From contig VFIW01000044.1 in NCBI GenBank assembly GCA_006386115.1, positions 302,758-366,757 of the forward strand: DNA of 64,000 nucleotides, in the 5' to 3' direction. The DNA comes from Globisporangium splendens. Lineage: Eukaryota; Oomycota; Peronosporomycetes; Pythiales; Pythiaceae. Position 1 is the first letter of the stretch, and the number at the start of each line of letters is the position of its first letter. The notes beneath the pieces were generated by a model. That model was not told where the DNA came from and searched no databases. It saw only the letters and a program-made list of their open reading frames with translations. Below are positions 32,368-43,823 of the stretch, one piece after another. The position numbers and the translations under genes are program-made.

Positions 32368-35300
32368 TCCCCCCAGACTTGACTTCGCGTTGGGAGTCTT
32401 GAAACTCTTGAAGGAGTCGATTCCAATGCGAAACATGGCGGATGTTCTTCTCGTATTCCCACGTACTCTCGTGCGCAGGATACCCGAGCCACTTGACCAA
32501 CCACATTCGTTGGCGGTTGTGGGTTTTACTGCGAAGTAATGCTTCCACAACGTGCAGAGCCTCACCAGTCTCGTCGTCGAGGATCACGGGGGCTGCCTTC
32601 GGAATTGGTCTTGAATGGAACTTGGTTGGATTCTCAACGTAGTGGCTAAGCAACTCCACATTGAACGCTGGATGCAAGCGCTTCATGTTTGGAGGCAACA
32701 CCAATCGAGCCACATTCTTGTTCACCATTGAGTCGATCTTAAACGGTCCAACCTTCTTCGCTGCCAACTTCGCCTTTTGGAGAGAGGTGCTTTGAGCGAC
32801 CGTCTTCAAGGGTAGATTCTTCGTATCTAACATAACGAGATCGCCAGCGTTAAATTCCACTTCGCGACGCTTCCTGTCGTAGTATTTCTTCTGGCGCTCT
32901 TGAGCTTGCTTGAGGTTCTCTTGGGCTAGCTTGACGACTTGTTGGCGCTTCTCCGCAAAGTTCTTGGCAAACTCAGCTATATTTACTGGTTCGAAGTTTC
33001 CTTCGTCGACGCCGAACTCTTGGGCAATTAGGTTGCGCACCTTTCTTCCAGTGTCGACTTCAAACGGTGTGAACTTGGTCGACTCATTAACGAGAGTTGC
33101 ATGAGCAAACTCGATCGTTCCAAGGTGGCTCACCCAATCGTCTCCATGGTATGACACCATGCATCGCAGCGCATCTTCCAACACGAGGTTCTGACGCTCG
33201 GTTTGTCCGTCTGCTTGCGCGCGATGAGACGTTGTCATGCTCAGCTTGATACCCATGAGCTTGGTCAGCGACTTCCAAAAGTCCGACGTGAACTTGGGAT
33301 CGCGGTCACTGATGATGACCTTCGGCAAACCGTGGTGACGAACCACTGCCTCGAAGAATACCTTGGCGGTACCTTCGGCATCTGCTGTCGAGTGTGTTGG
33401 ATGGTACTTCGGACGCTTCGACAACTTGTCCACCGTGACAAAGATTGCGTCAAAACCTTCGGACACTGGAAGTCCAGTGATGAAATCCATCGACACAACA
33501 TCCCAGTATTCTTGGGGCGTCGGAATTGGCATCATCAAGCCGATCTTCTTCCGATTGTTCGACTTCCATCGTGCACAAGTCTGGCAACTGCCAACATACT
33601 CGTGAATGTCTTTTTCCAAGGCGGGCCAGTAATGCCATTGAGCCGCCTTTAGCTGTGTTCGACGAACTCCTGGATGAGCAGCCACAGGAGCATCGTGAAA
33701 CTCTTGAATAACATCTGTGACCAACTTGCTCGAGTTTGGTACACACAATCGCAACACCGGGTGCTTCGTTCGCAAGAACAGAAGACCGTTGCGCTTCTCG
33801 AACTTCCCGTTCCCTTCGCGACTCTGCCACACTTCGGCAAAACTTGGGTCGCGGGAATAGCCAGCTTGAAAGGCTTTCTTCGTCGCTTCGGACAAGTGAA
33901 CACTTGCCCACTGCGTGTCGACAGTGTGGACTTGCTCTTGCCGCACTGCCACGGCGCGTCTCTCCCCCCGAAAGTCCACAGCGGAGAGAAAGACGGAGCA
34001 ATCCGAATCTGGCAAGTGACGTAGAAATGCCGCGGACACCACATGACGAGAAATAGACTGCGACCGAGCGTGACACGCATCATCGCAAGCGTGCACTTCG
34101 GGAGTCGAAACTACGGGCAACTCATCGGATTGCTTGACTTCTTCCAGTCCTGGTCGAGACAAGGCATCAGCAACCACATTGGTACTGCCTTTCACGTGGT
34201 GCAGGACAAAATCAAACTGGGAGAAGAACGTCAGCATCCGCGCAAGCTTGGGAGTCACCTTCGGATGATGTAGCATCCACCGACAAGCCGAATTGTCCGT
34301 AAACACATCGAACTGACGACCATGAAGGTAGTGTCGCCACTTTGACAACGCAAACTTGATTGCGAGCAGCTCTTTCTCATGAGCAGGCCACTTTTCCTCA
34401 TACTGCCCAAACTTCTTTGAATAGAAGGCAATGGGAGCGTCAAACCCGTCGATCTTTTGAGACAAGACACCGCCCATGCAGTAGCCCGAGGCATCCGTTG
34501 TTACCGTGAACCGACGGTCAAAGTCAGGTAAACGCAACGTCGGAGCCTGTTGCAGTGCCAACTTCAAGGCACGAAAGGCGTGATCATGTTCGGACGACCA
34601 TGTCCACTTTGCATCCTTCTTGATCAGCCTATGCAGCGGCAACGCAATCCGCGCAAAATCGCAAATAAACCGACGATAGTATCCGGTGAGACCGAGAAAA
34701 CTCAACAATGTCTTCTGCGTTGTCGGAGTAGGATACTTCTCGATCGCGGTTGTCTTCTTTACGTCGACTTGGATCCCTTCAGCCGTGACTGTGTGACCGA
34801 GGAAATGGACACTGGACTTGCCGAACTCGCACTTGGACAGGCGAGCGTACAACTTCTCATGACGGAGGACTTCACAGACCATCGCCAGATGTTGCGCATG
34901 ATCTTTCATCGAGCGGGAGAAGATACAGATGTCGTCGAGATACACGACAACAAACTTGAATTTACCAAAGAGTACTCGCATAAGACGAGACTATACTCCC
35001 GGCATACCCGCTAATCCCATCGGAGCGACACACCATTGGTACGTTTCCTTTTGCGACCTAAAAGCCGTGTAAGGACGACTGTCAGGCTTCACGCGCATCT
35101 GGTGATAGCCTTGCGCGATGTCGATCACCGTAAATACTGTCGCACCGAGCATCTGATCAAAGAGTTCCTCTATGTGTGGTAGAGGAATCTTGGGGATCTT
35201 CGTCTGGCTGTTGACATACCGACAGTCGATGACCCAACGTATCGGCACCTTTGTGTTGCCACTGCGCAGCCATTCAGCACGCTTCACAGCCATACCCGTC

Positions 35301-37002
35301 GCGGGATCCTTTTTCGGAACACCGAAGATATTGGAGATCCATGGGGAGTTCGATACTTCAATCCATCCCTTCTTCACATTGTCGCGAACGAACTCTTCCA
35401 ACGCGTCTTGCTCTGTCTTGGACAGACGAAACGGCGGACGCGAGCTTGGCACTGCGTCTGGCTTCGGCTGGAGCTCAAAGTTCACAGCACGCTCTGGCGG
35501 TAAGCCATCCGGAAGTAACTCCGGGAAACAGTCCGCGAACCGATCAATGACAGGTTTCAACTCTGGCGGGACGACTGGAGAAATGTCGTTAACTGCGGAC
35601 ACCTTTACGACGAACAACTCTTCATACTCTGCATTCTTGATCTTGGAGCAGATTTCACTACCGCTGCGCTCGTGCACAGAGGTGTCTTCCGGCAATGCAA
35701 ACGTCTGCTTTCTCCAATCAATGATCGGGTTGTGCTTGACGAACCATGGCTGACCGAAGATGACATCGTGGCTGTTGGGTAGATCCCATTCCGTAAACTG
35801 CATTGCCTCAAACTTCTTGTCTTGTACTTGGCACGATGCTTCCACCTCGTTCACTTGTTTCTTGGTCCTTCTGCCGTCGAATCCTTGCGCTTCGATCACT
35901 GCTGTATTCAGCACTTTCTTCACCAACCCACGCTGGATCAGGTTGGTCGAGGCGCCGCTGTCAATTAAAATGCGCACATCATTACCATCAACACGGCCGT
36001 TCACCACGAACAGGTTGCTCTTACGCGCAATCCCACTGCGTTTAGCTCCGCATTGTCAAACACAATGGGATAATCCACTTCATCCACTGTCGCCAGGTTG
36101 TGCTCAACCATCGGACTTGATCGACGAGCTCGCTGTGTCGGACGCTGATATCTTGAGTTGCGCGTCGTCTGCGGCGTGCTCACTTATCTCTGCTGGCGCG
36201 GCGCACGACACTCTGACGCTCGATGTCCAGGTCGATTGCAATTGAAGCAAAGGCGCTGACGCAAACACTCTTCACGACCCAAGACTCGGACATTGTCCAC
36301 TTCCGTCGGACTTGCACCATTCAGTCGGTATTGGCGATTGTCGAAACGCCTGTACCTAGGTTCTGAGTGGGACCGACCTCCATCCGCAGAGCGATGATGC
36401 GAACGGTCATAGTCCAACGCTAGAGTGATGGCTTCCGACAGCGTAGAACATCGGCGATAGCGCACCTCTGTTCGGATCGCTGGAGCTAATCCTCGCACAA
36501 AATACGTGATCTTGTCGAGCTCACTCATCTCTTGTACTTGTGTGATAACATGCCTAAAACGACTGACGTAGTCGTCAAGGCCTCGACTCTGACCCTGGGA
36601 TAGCTCACCCAACTGGTCACGCAAACGCTCTTGTAGATCGGCGGGAATAAATTCGTTTCCTAGTTCTAGGAAGAATTGGTCAACCGTCTCAATCTCTGTC
36701 TTCTTCACAATGAACCACTGGGCAGCTCCCTGCCGCAGGGTTCCTCCCAACATCGCCAAAAGGCGTGGCTGTAGGCTAGCATCCTGTCTGTCAATGTTCC
36801 TCGCCTTTAAATAGTCTCCGACTTGCTCTTTATATAACTGAAACGACTCTTGTAATGCTCCACTATACACCGGTAATTTACATCCCTCTAATTTTATCTC
36901 TGACTCCCGTTTTACTTGCTGGAATTCTTTGATCATCTCTGCTTGCTGGTTTAGCACTGCCAGCATACTCTGCAACAACTGGGCATTCGTTGGCTCGTTC
37001 AT
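32327..37002 (-). pseudogene. Gypsy copy B gag-pol (two nonsense codons and a frameshift)
   Basis: It has the same order and near-identical sequence as copy A. Lesions relative to copy A are TAA at 36184-36186 (CAA in A), a one-base deletion near 36030, and TAG at 34991-34993 (TGG in A, just before the YLDD region). From the start of frame 34981-32327 onward the RT, RNase H, integrase and chromodomain are open, including the integrase finger codon that is lost in copy A. So the two copies carry complementary lesions. Confidence 0.9.
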
Positions 37003-37184
37003 CTTTGTACTTTTCTTGACTTGACTTCACACTCGGTATTTTACGTAACCGGTTTCACTTGACTTGGCAGGCAGGGACGGGAGTCGAGATTCTATCTTAT
37101 GGGATCTTAAAAACCAGCATAATACGAAGCTATATTTTTATTTATTTATTTATTTTGTTTCTTTTATTTTTTAATTGTGTATTT

Positions 37185-37535
37185 TTAGTCGAACTTAGGC
37201 GGAGGAACTTGACCTGGACGCAGCTTGGCCTTCCCAGTAGCTGTACTCGATGCCGGTGGGTCTCGTAGCGCGCGGCGAAAACACTCGTCAACACCGTCTG
37301 ATGCGTCGATGATTCCTTGAGCGATCCAGATTAGAGCCTTCTTTGCGCGTTTCTTCTTCAGCTTGTCTGGACACTTGTCCACGTGCTTCTCTAGCACTTC
37401 ACAGATCCGGAAAGCCTTCGTCAGACAGTTCACGAGGTCTTGACGGGCTTTATCAGCTTCTGCAGGTCTCGGCACGCCTAAGTACGTAAGGCTGCCTTGA
37501 ATCGGGACCTGCTTGACGCGCGGCTTCTTGGGCAT
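37185..37535 (-). CDS. Extra gypsy ORF upstream of gag, copy B (116 aa, unknown)
   Basis: Same length and frame as copy A, with about four residue changes (for example PRPAEAD for PKPAEAD and ALIWIAQ for ALIRIAQ) and no stop. It lies in the same position relative to LTR 3 and gag. Confidence 0.6.
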   Translation of the reverse strand: MPKKPRVKQVPIQGSLTYLGVPRPAEADKARQDLVNCLTKAFRICEVLEKHVDKCPDKLKKKRAKKALIWIAQGIIDASDGVDECFRRALRDPPASSTATGKAKLRPGQVPPPKFD

Positions 37536-37922
37536 CGAGTTGGGGAGGTTACCAACTCTGGGAGTTCACAATCACAGTCTTGATCCTCTAATGAGGGCTT
37601 CACCTAGGCACGCCTGACGATGACACCACGGAATAACACCCTAAAGAACACAGACAGTTAGGGCGAACCCGAGACACCGTGTCACTATTAGAGAAACCGA
37701 GGTAGACCAGAACACAGAATTACGCACAAAAGCACGACTGGCTCAACACTACAGGAGTTACTGCCACAGAACACCAAAGGGTCAACGCACCGACAATGAT
37801 TCCGGGATTTATGTCACTAAAGCAACACCCGTTCAGAAAGCGGCTCGAATAACAACCTCGGAGGTGCCTGGCTTGGACGACGACGGCGACTTGAACGCTT
37901 GGAAACGGCCACACTCCCCCCC

Positions 37923-37940
37923 GGACGCAAAGTGCTACCA
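37923..37940 (-). other. Gypsy primer binding site, copy B
   Basis: The minus strand reads TGGTAGCACTTTGCGTCC, two bases from the LTR edge, beginning TGG as expected for pairing with a tRNA CCA end. The same 18-mer is found in copy A at 31962-31979. I cannot assign the tRNA. Confidence 0.6.
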
Positions 37941-37942
37941 GA

Positions 37943-38373
37943 TGTAACGGTTTGGGGTCTTCTTGAGATATGATTGGTCGAAAGTCGGAACTTGATTGGC
38001 TGAAAGTCGGGGACGATGGCTTGGACTCGGAGGAGGAGGTGGCAACTTGATGGCAAATTGGAAAGTGAATTGAATGGAGGACTTAGTTCGCTAGCGCTAC
38101 GTCTAAGCCTCCCTGCATGCATGCCTATCCTTTTCTTCAACTGATTCGACTTTTCTTCCTATCCAGGTGTCCTGCCTGCACTTGTATTTTTATCTGACTA
38201 GTTCCATATAACTGTATATATTAGTGTTACATATGAATGAGAGCCTGACCTCGGACTCGAGGTCAGGCACACGTTACACATGCCACGATGCTCCGCACGC
38301 TAGGCACGTGCGAAGTCAGGCACATACCGATCCTACGCGCGTGCCTGGCGTGCGAGGTCAGGCACACGTGACA
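37943..38373 (-). repeat. Gypsy LTR 3 (5' LTR of copy B)
   Basis: 431 bp, TGTAACGG...CACGTGACA on the plus strand, with intact TG/CA ends. It contains three copies of a GTCAGGCACAYG motif. Confidence 0.95.
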
Positions 38374-38378
38374 AATTT
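38374..38378. repeat. Target-site duplication of the gypsy array (right)
   Basis: AATTT directly follows the right LTR; matches 25994-25998. Confidence 0.9.
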
Positions 38379-41300
38379 GGCCTTTGGGAGGGGTTTCGTG
38401 AAGAGATCTGCGGGGTTCTCCGCACTCTTTACCTTCCAGAGTCGCACTTGCCCACTCTCGACCTGCTCTCTGACGTAATGCCATTCCATCTCGATGTGTC
38501 TCGCCTTTCTGCTAAACGTCGGATCAGTAGCCATAATATACGAGCATTGGTTATCAACGCCAATCGTCAGCTCGCACTGTTGATCTGGTTTGATCTCTCG
38601 TAAAAGGTTGAGAAGTGCCTTGCCTTCCATGCAAGCTTCACAAGCAGCAACATATTCGGCCTCTGCTGTTGATTGTGCAGTAATCGTCTGGCGTCTTGAC
38701 GCCCAGGAAACTGCTCCACCGCTCAATGTGAAGATATAGCCCGTTGTGCTCTTGCGCGACTCCAAGTCGCCCGCCCAATCACTATCAGCAAATCCTTGCA
38801 TTTTGATCCCTAAGTCAATTGTCTCGTTTTGGTAGTACGTAATTCCCTTGCGCTTGGTGCCGATGAGGTACCGGAGAATCTTCTTAACACCGCCCACGTG
38901 CTGTTCACTTGGGTTTTCCACAAAACGGCTAAGCTGACCGACCGCGTAGGCTAGATCTGGTCGCGTGCAGGTAACGAGGTACATCAGTGCTCCAATGGCT
39001 TCTCTGTACCCAAACTTCGCATTTAAACTTCCCACTTTTGATTCTGGGTTGCTTGTGTATTTCGCGGTCGTTTCCATCGGGATCTGAGTTGAGTTCGAGT
39101 TACTATTAAATCCAAAGCGCTCCTGGACTTTCTTCGTGTATTGCTCCTGGTGGATCATGATCGATCCCTCATTTTGTTCAACTTGAATGCCTAAATACTG
39201 GTGCAGACTTCCCAAGTCTTTGATCCCATATTTGATGTCCAGCTTCTTGAAAAGCTCCGTTTTGAAGGTTTCGCAGTTTGTTGCGCATATCAAGTCGTCG
39301 ACATACACCAACACGAGTGCGAGAACGCCGTCCATTTCGCTCACATAGAGGCACGGCTCCGGTCTACATCTCCTGAACTCGTTTTCGACGAACCACTTGT
39401 TTAACTCTGAGTTCCACTCACGCCCTGATTGTCGCAGGCCGTATAACGCCTTTCGCACGACATATGCATGCGGTCCTGGATATCCTTCGGTTTCTTGTAG
39501 GTACTGTACGTCATGAAGATCCGCGTTCAAATATGCTGTATTGATATCCGCCTGCCACAAGCCCAGGTTCAAATGCACGGCCAACGCAAGCAGTAAACGA
39601 AAGGAGGAGCTTCGTGCGACGGGTGAAAAAGTTTCTTGAAAGTCCACGCCCATAATCTGCCTAAATCCTCTCGCGACAAGGCGCGCTTTATATCTCACGA
39701 TGTGTCCTTGCTCATCGGTTTTTACTGTCAGCACCCATCGTGTCGAAATCGCGTGCTTCCCCTCTGGAATTCGCTCAATTTGTTCCAGGACTCGCTTGAT
39801 TCGGAGGGCGTTCATCTCTTCATCCATCGCCCGCTTCCACTGAGTTGCTTGCGGCGATCGTATGGCCTCGCGATAGTTTCGCGGCACTCGAATGTCTTGT
39901 GGCCTCAATCGTCCAGTGAGCTCTCCTTTTCTATTCAGTGCCGAGTAGATTAGGAAATCGTCGTATTTCTTGGGAAGTTTTGTGCTGCGCTTTGATCTTC
40001 CGTGTTCATCCTTTTCGTACTCGACTGGAAGCTTTCTCCTATTCCCAATCATTTGTGATGGCATCAAGCCATGCTGATCCGTGTGCATGCGAAGCTTGAT
40101 CGCCATGGTAGTTGATGATTCAGGCAGAATCAGCTCACTCTCCTGGACTTCACCTTTCAACCCCCTCATGTCACCTTCTACATTCGTGTTGCTCGTAGAC
40201 GCGTATCCGATTGCTTCTGGCATCTCGTCAATCATACTGCTCTCCCCTTCATGCTTTTCATTCGTGTCACATCTGTCGCTCAAATGATCATCTCCATCAT
40301 CGCGGTTTTCACTATACACCACAGACTCAGACTCGTAGCCGCAGTCAAAACGCGGCGGCTCCATACAAATATCATCGTCGAACGGAGGGAGTTCGTCGTC
40401 GTTTTCCTGCTCACAAACTTCTCCATCTTGTTCTGTGTGTGCCACCTGTGAGATATTCGCACCTGGGTCAGCAGCATTGCACTACCATTTACTCGGCTCT
40501 TCATTATATCCACAATCTTCGGAGTCAGCGACTTCACCCTCAATTTCATGCTCACTCTCAGGAACGTACACGTACGCTTTTGAGTCAGCACTTTCATTGT
40601 TACCATGGCTCGAGGTCTCATCACTTTCTCCGTTTTCGCTCGCGATCTCGCTACCATTGTTACCATTGGTTACAGTTTCTGCATCGACTTCTTCGGTGGC
40701 GAGTTCGATCGCTTCTTCATAGGCATCATCTTCAGCTTCATTGCCATCTCCAATGGCATGCATTGGCTCAATGCGGTCTTTGGTTGTTTCTTCGCCTATG
40801 ACGCTGTCGATCTCCATTGCGCTGCAGCGTTTGTTGGTCACATTTAACGTGTGGTCTTCACTCCTGTCCACGTTCTCGCATCCTTCGCTCACGGCGCTCT
40901 CAGCATCGTCGTCTACCTCTGACTCTTCGCTCGAATCAATATCATTGTTTCCCTCCTCATCGACCGGAGTGTCAGACGTAAACCGTCTCTCAAATTTACT
41001 TTGCGCATCTGGCTCATGCCTATTCTTGAAGAGGATGTCCTCGTTCACTCGAACGTCAGAGACAACCTTCCTCATCCTGTTCTCAGGGTAATAGATCTTG
41101 CAGCCAACAACTCCTTCCTCATGACCCAAGAGGTACCCAACAACGCAATTGCCATCGAGTTTGTTGCTGCGCTCAGATCGCGGCGTGTGTGCGTACGCAA
41201 TTGCTCTAAAGGTCCGGATATGATGCAAATCCGGGCGCTTGTTATAGAACTTCTCCCATGGTGTGGTACCATTCGCCCCCTTGGTAAACACGCGGTTCTT

Positions 41301-43535
41301 TATGTAGACCGCATTCGTAGCTGCATCGGTCCACAATGCCAGCGGTAATCCGGAATGCTTGAGCTGCACCTTTATCATTTTCAAGATCGACTGATTTGCA
41401 CACTTAATCGGATTCTGCTGCTGTGCTCTCGGGCCAGCAATCTGGTGCGCAATCCCTTTTGATGCATACCAGCGTTTGATATTCTTGTTCTCGAACTCCG
41501 TTCCTTTGTCAGTCACCACAAGCTTCACCTTGTAAGGTTCAGCTTGGCGCTCGGCCCACTTTACGTAGTCCGTCATTCGCGTGTTCGTATCTGCTTTACT
41601 TTTCACCAGATAGATCGACAGAAAACGCGAATACCCGTCCATAAACACCAACATTTGGCTCACGTTGCCTTTGCTGCGGCGCCCTGGACATTGGAGATCT
41701 GCGTATACAACCTCATTTGGATGCTCGATGTGATGCGATATCTCCTTTGCGTGTGTCTTGCGTCTCTGCTTGGCTAGCTGGCAAGTGTCGCAAGCAATAT
41801 TCTCGCGTCTCTTCAAATGCATCCCCTCCACTATTCCTCGATCCACCATGATCTTTAGGTATTGTGGGCAGGTGTGACCCAAACGCGCATGCCACGTTTT
41901 AAGGTCTGCCACACCATCAGCACGAGTATATCCAATAACTCTTCTCTTTTGCTGTTTCCCACCATCCTTGTTGAGGAACTTGTTGTACGCTGTGAATGGC
42001 CAAGTATCATCTCTTTCATCGTACGCAGCTTCTACACAAAGCTCGCCGTCCTTCCACAATTGCAGTGCGTTTCTCGATTTGTCAAACTCCATCTCAAACC
42101 CTTGTCTAATTGCCTGTCCAGGCGACAAAAGGTTTGACGTTGCGTGCGGAACGAACATCACATCATCGAGGAAAAACTCTGTGTAGTTTCCTGCTTCATT
42201 CTGTTTACCGCATCGAGTCGTCAACTTGATGCGACCTGTTCCTTTCGCCATCTCGTTCGCATGCTTCGCAAAGCCACTCAAACTCCCTTCACATTGCTCT
42301 TCCTTGTTGAAGTCACGGTATGAAGAGAAACAGTCCTTAGAGCCCACAATGTGAATGTTGCACCCGGTGTCGAGGTGCCATTCATGTGGCCGCTGTGCGG
42401 CATCAGTGCCCGCTCCTTCAGCAACCTCGGTTCTCGTTAATCCCATCTCTGATTCGCCACATCCTTGAGATTTCACTCGATTAGCATCGATGTTCTTTTC
42501 GTCATCGCATGCAAGTGCCACCGTCTCTGCTTTGCCATTATCAGGTTCCACTGGGTTAGCACTCTCTTGTTCTGGATGACCCTCATTTTGGACATTGTCA
42601 CTCTTTTGAGTTTGAATTTGTAGCCTTTTCCGACTGCGCGTCGAGATACAAGTCCCAGCGCGTTTCTTTGCGGCTGCGCCTGCCGTCTTCACATAATCTT
42701 TGCGTTGCTACTCGCTATCAGCCGCAGCAATTGCCACGCTCGCAGGTAATGGGTTTGGACAAAATCGTGTGATGTGCCCCAGCTCGCCACACCGATGACA
42801 CGTGCCATGCTTGGGACCTGGAAATTGTGGCTTCAGTCGCTTCTGCTGCTTGACGCTCTTCTTCAAGCTGCCGTCACCGCGCTGATTTCCAGTGCCCTTC
42901 TGCTGCCAAATGTCTTCCTCGAGCATTTCGGCCACAGCTAGCAAAATCATATCGCGCACACCTTCGGGAGTATAGTTTTGCGAACTCGCTCCAATCCGAA
43001 TCTATCTCTTTAGTTCACGGTACTCTTGAGACCTAGGCATTGCTTTGAACAAAGCGGCAATCATATCTTCGCTCTGCACATTGTGTTGTAAGAGCGCAAG
43101 ACGATCACGGATGCGAAACATGGCGGTGATATGTGTCTCCATTTCGCCGTGCTTGCAAACGTAATTCTGGAGTTGTTGGACCAAGCGCTGGATCTCAAAC
43201 GACTTACGTAGGGGGTCTGCGTACCCCTCGTACGTCTTCACCAAATCTGCCCAGATGTCCGACCCACTCGTGTGGTTCAGAAATCTATTCGCGAGATTCG
43301 TGTTCAGCGAGCTCATGATCAAGCGGAAGATCTTCGCCTGCTGGCACTTGAATTTCGCCTTGCGTGCGTCGTCCCAGGTTTGGTCCTCCTTCAGCGTTCC
43401 AGTTGCGATCTCCAGGAGCTCGTTCTCCCCGAAGGTCGCCATCATCATAGCCTTGTAGTACTCCCAGTTCATTCCGTCCCAGTTGATTGGGATGCCCTTC
43501 GTAGAGAGTTCGATCTTGGCGCTCAACGATGCCAT
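38374..43535 (-). pseudogene. Copia gag-pol, one frame with three in-frame TAG codons, 3' end displaced
   Basis: One reading frame runs from ATG 43535 (an upstream in-frame ATG at 43604 lies in the primer site) to the gypsy insertion at 38373. It is broken only by TAG at 43002-43004, 42708-42710 and 40482-40484. Gag (43535-43005) has the UBN2-like start MASLSAKIELSTKGI. The zinc knuckle is CHRCGELGHITRFC (about 42800). The protease has WHLDTGCNIHIVGSKD. Integrase has the H-H-C-C finger (WHARLGHT to CDTCQLAK) and core. Reverse transcriptase has the LVYVDDLICATN active site, and RNase H has AEAEYVAACEACMEG and DLFTKPLPKAKF near the end. Beyond the insertion the last codons lie at about 25993-25940 in the same frame. 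The nonsense codons make it probably non-coding unless TAG is read through. Confidence 0.9.
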
Positions 43536-43596
43536 GGTACTCTGTAAATAGTCTTCTAGTGAGCAAGTCTTCGGTGGTGCAAGCTCACACAGCTTT

Positions 43597-43609
43597 GGGC
43601 TCATAACCC
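43597..43609 (-). other. Copia primer binding site matching the initiator-tRNA anticodon arm
   Basis: Directly next to the 5' LTR, the minus strand reads GGGTTATGAGCCC. Its complement, GGGCTCATAACCC, is the anticodon stem-loop of initiator tRNA-Met with anticodon CAU. This points to a half-tRNA primer of the kind known for Drosophila copia. Confidence 0.75.
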
Positions 43610-43818
43610 TGTTGGAAATCGCACTCACCCTATTGCTACACTTAAAGACACGCAACTTGTTACAGAGACTTATTTTTGGAGACTGGCTCGACACCTGTGT
43701 GGCGAGCCCCCTACATATTCATGCAGACCACTCCTGGTCCTCTCGCTCACCACCAACTGCCACATGACTATTATCGAGACCTTTCCCAGATACCGAACAC
43801 AGCACCGGTATTCTAACA
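43610..43818 (-). repeat. Copia 5' LTR
   Basis: 209 bp. It is identical by eye to 25709-25917 and holds the element's promoter by family convention. Confidence 0.95.
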
Positions 43819-43823
43819 GTCTT
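43819..43823. repeat. Target-site duplication of the copia element (right)
   Basis: GTCTT directly abuts the right LTR and matches 25704-25708. Confidence 0.95.

Larger units (their letters stand above)
25999..38373 (-). mobile_element. Tandem Ty3/gypsy chromovirus array (LTR-internal-LTR-internal-LTR)
   Basis: Three LTRs (25999-26428, 31982-32367, 37943-38373) bracket two nearly identical internal regions (26429-31981 = copy A; 32368-37942 = copy B), all read on the minus strand. Only the outer edges have the target duplication AATTT; the middle LTR is shared and not flanked by a duplication. Integrase follows RNase H and ends in a chromodomain, which defines a chromovirus-type gypsy element. 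The array lies inside the end of the copia pol gene. Confidence 0.95.
25709..43818 (-). mobile_element. Ty1/copia LTR retrotransposon (host to a nested gypsy array)
   Basis: The element has 209-bp direct LTRs (25709-25917 and 43610-43818) with TG...CA ends and a 5-bp target duplication GTCTT. It is read on the minus strand: 5' LTR at 43818-43610, primer binding site at 43609-43597, gag-pol from 43535 down to 38379 and then 25993-25940, polypurine-like tract near 25918-25932, 3' LTR. Integrase lies before reverse transcriptase, which defines the copia type. The element is about 5.7 kb without the 12.4-kb gypsy array nested near the end of its pol gene. Confidence 0.95.
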
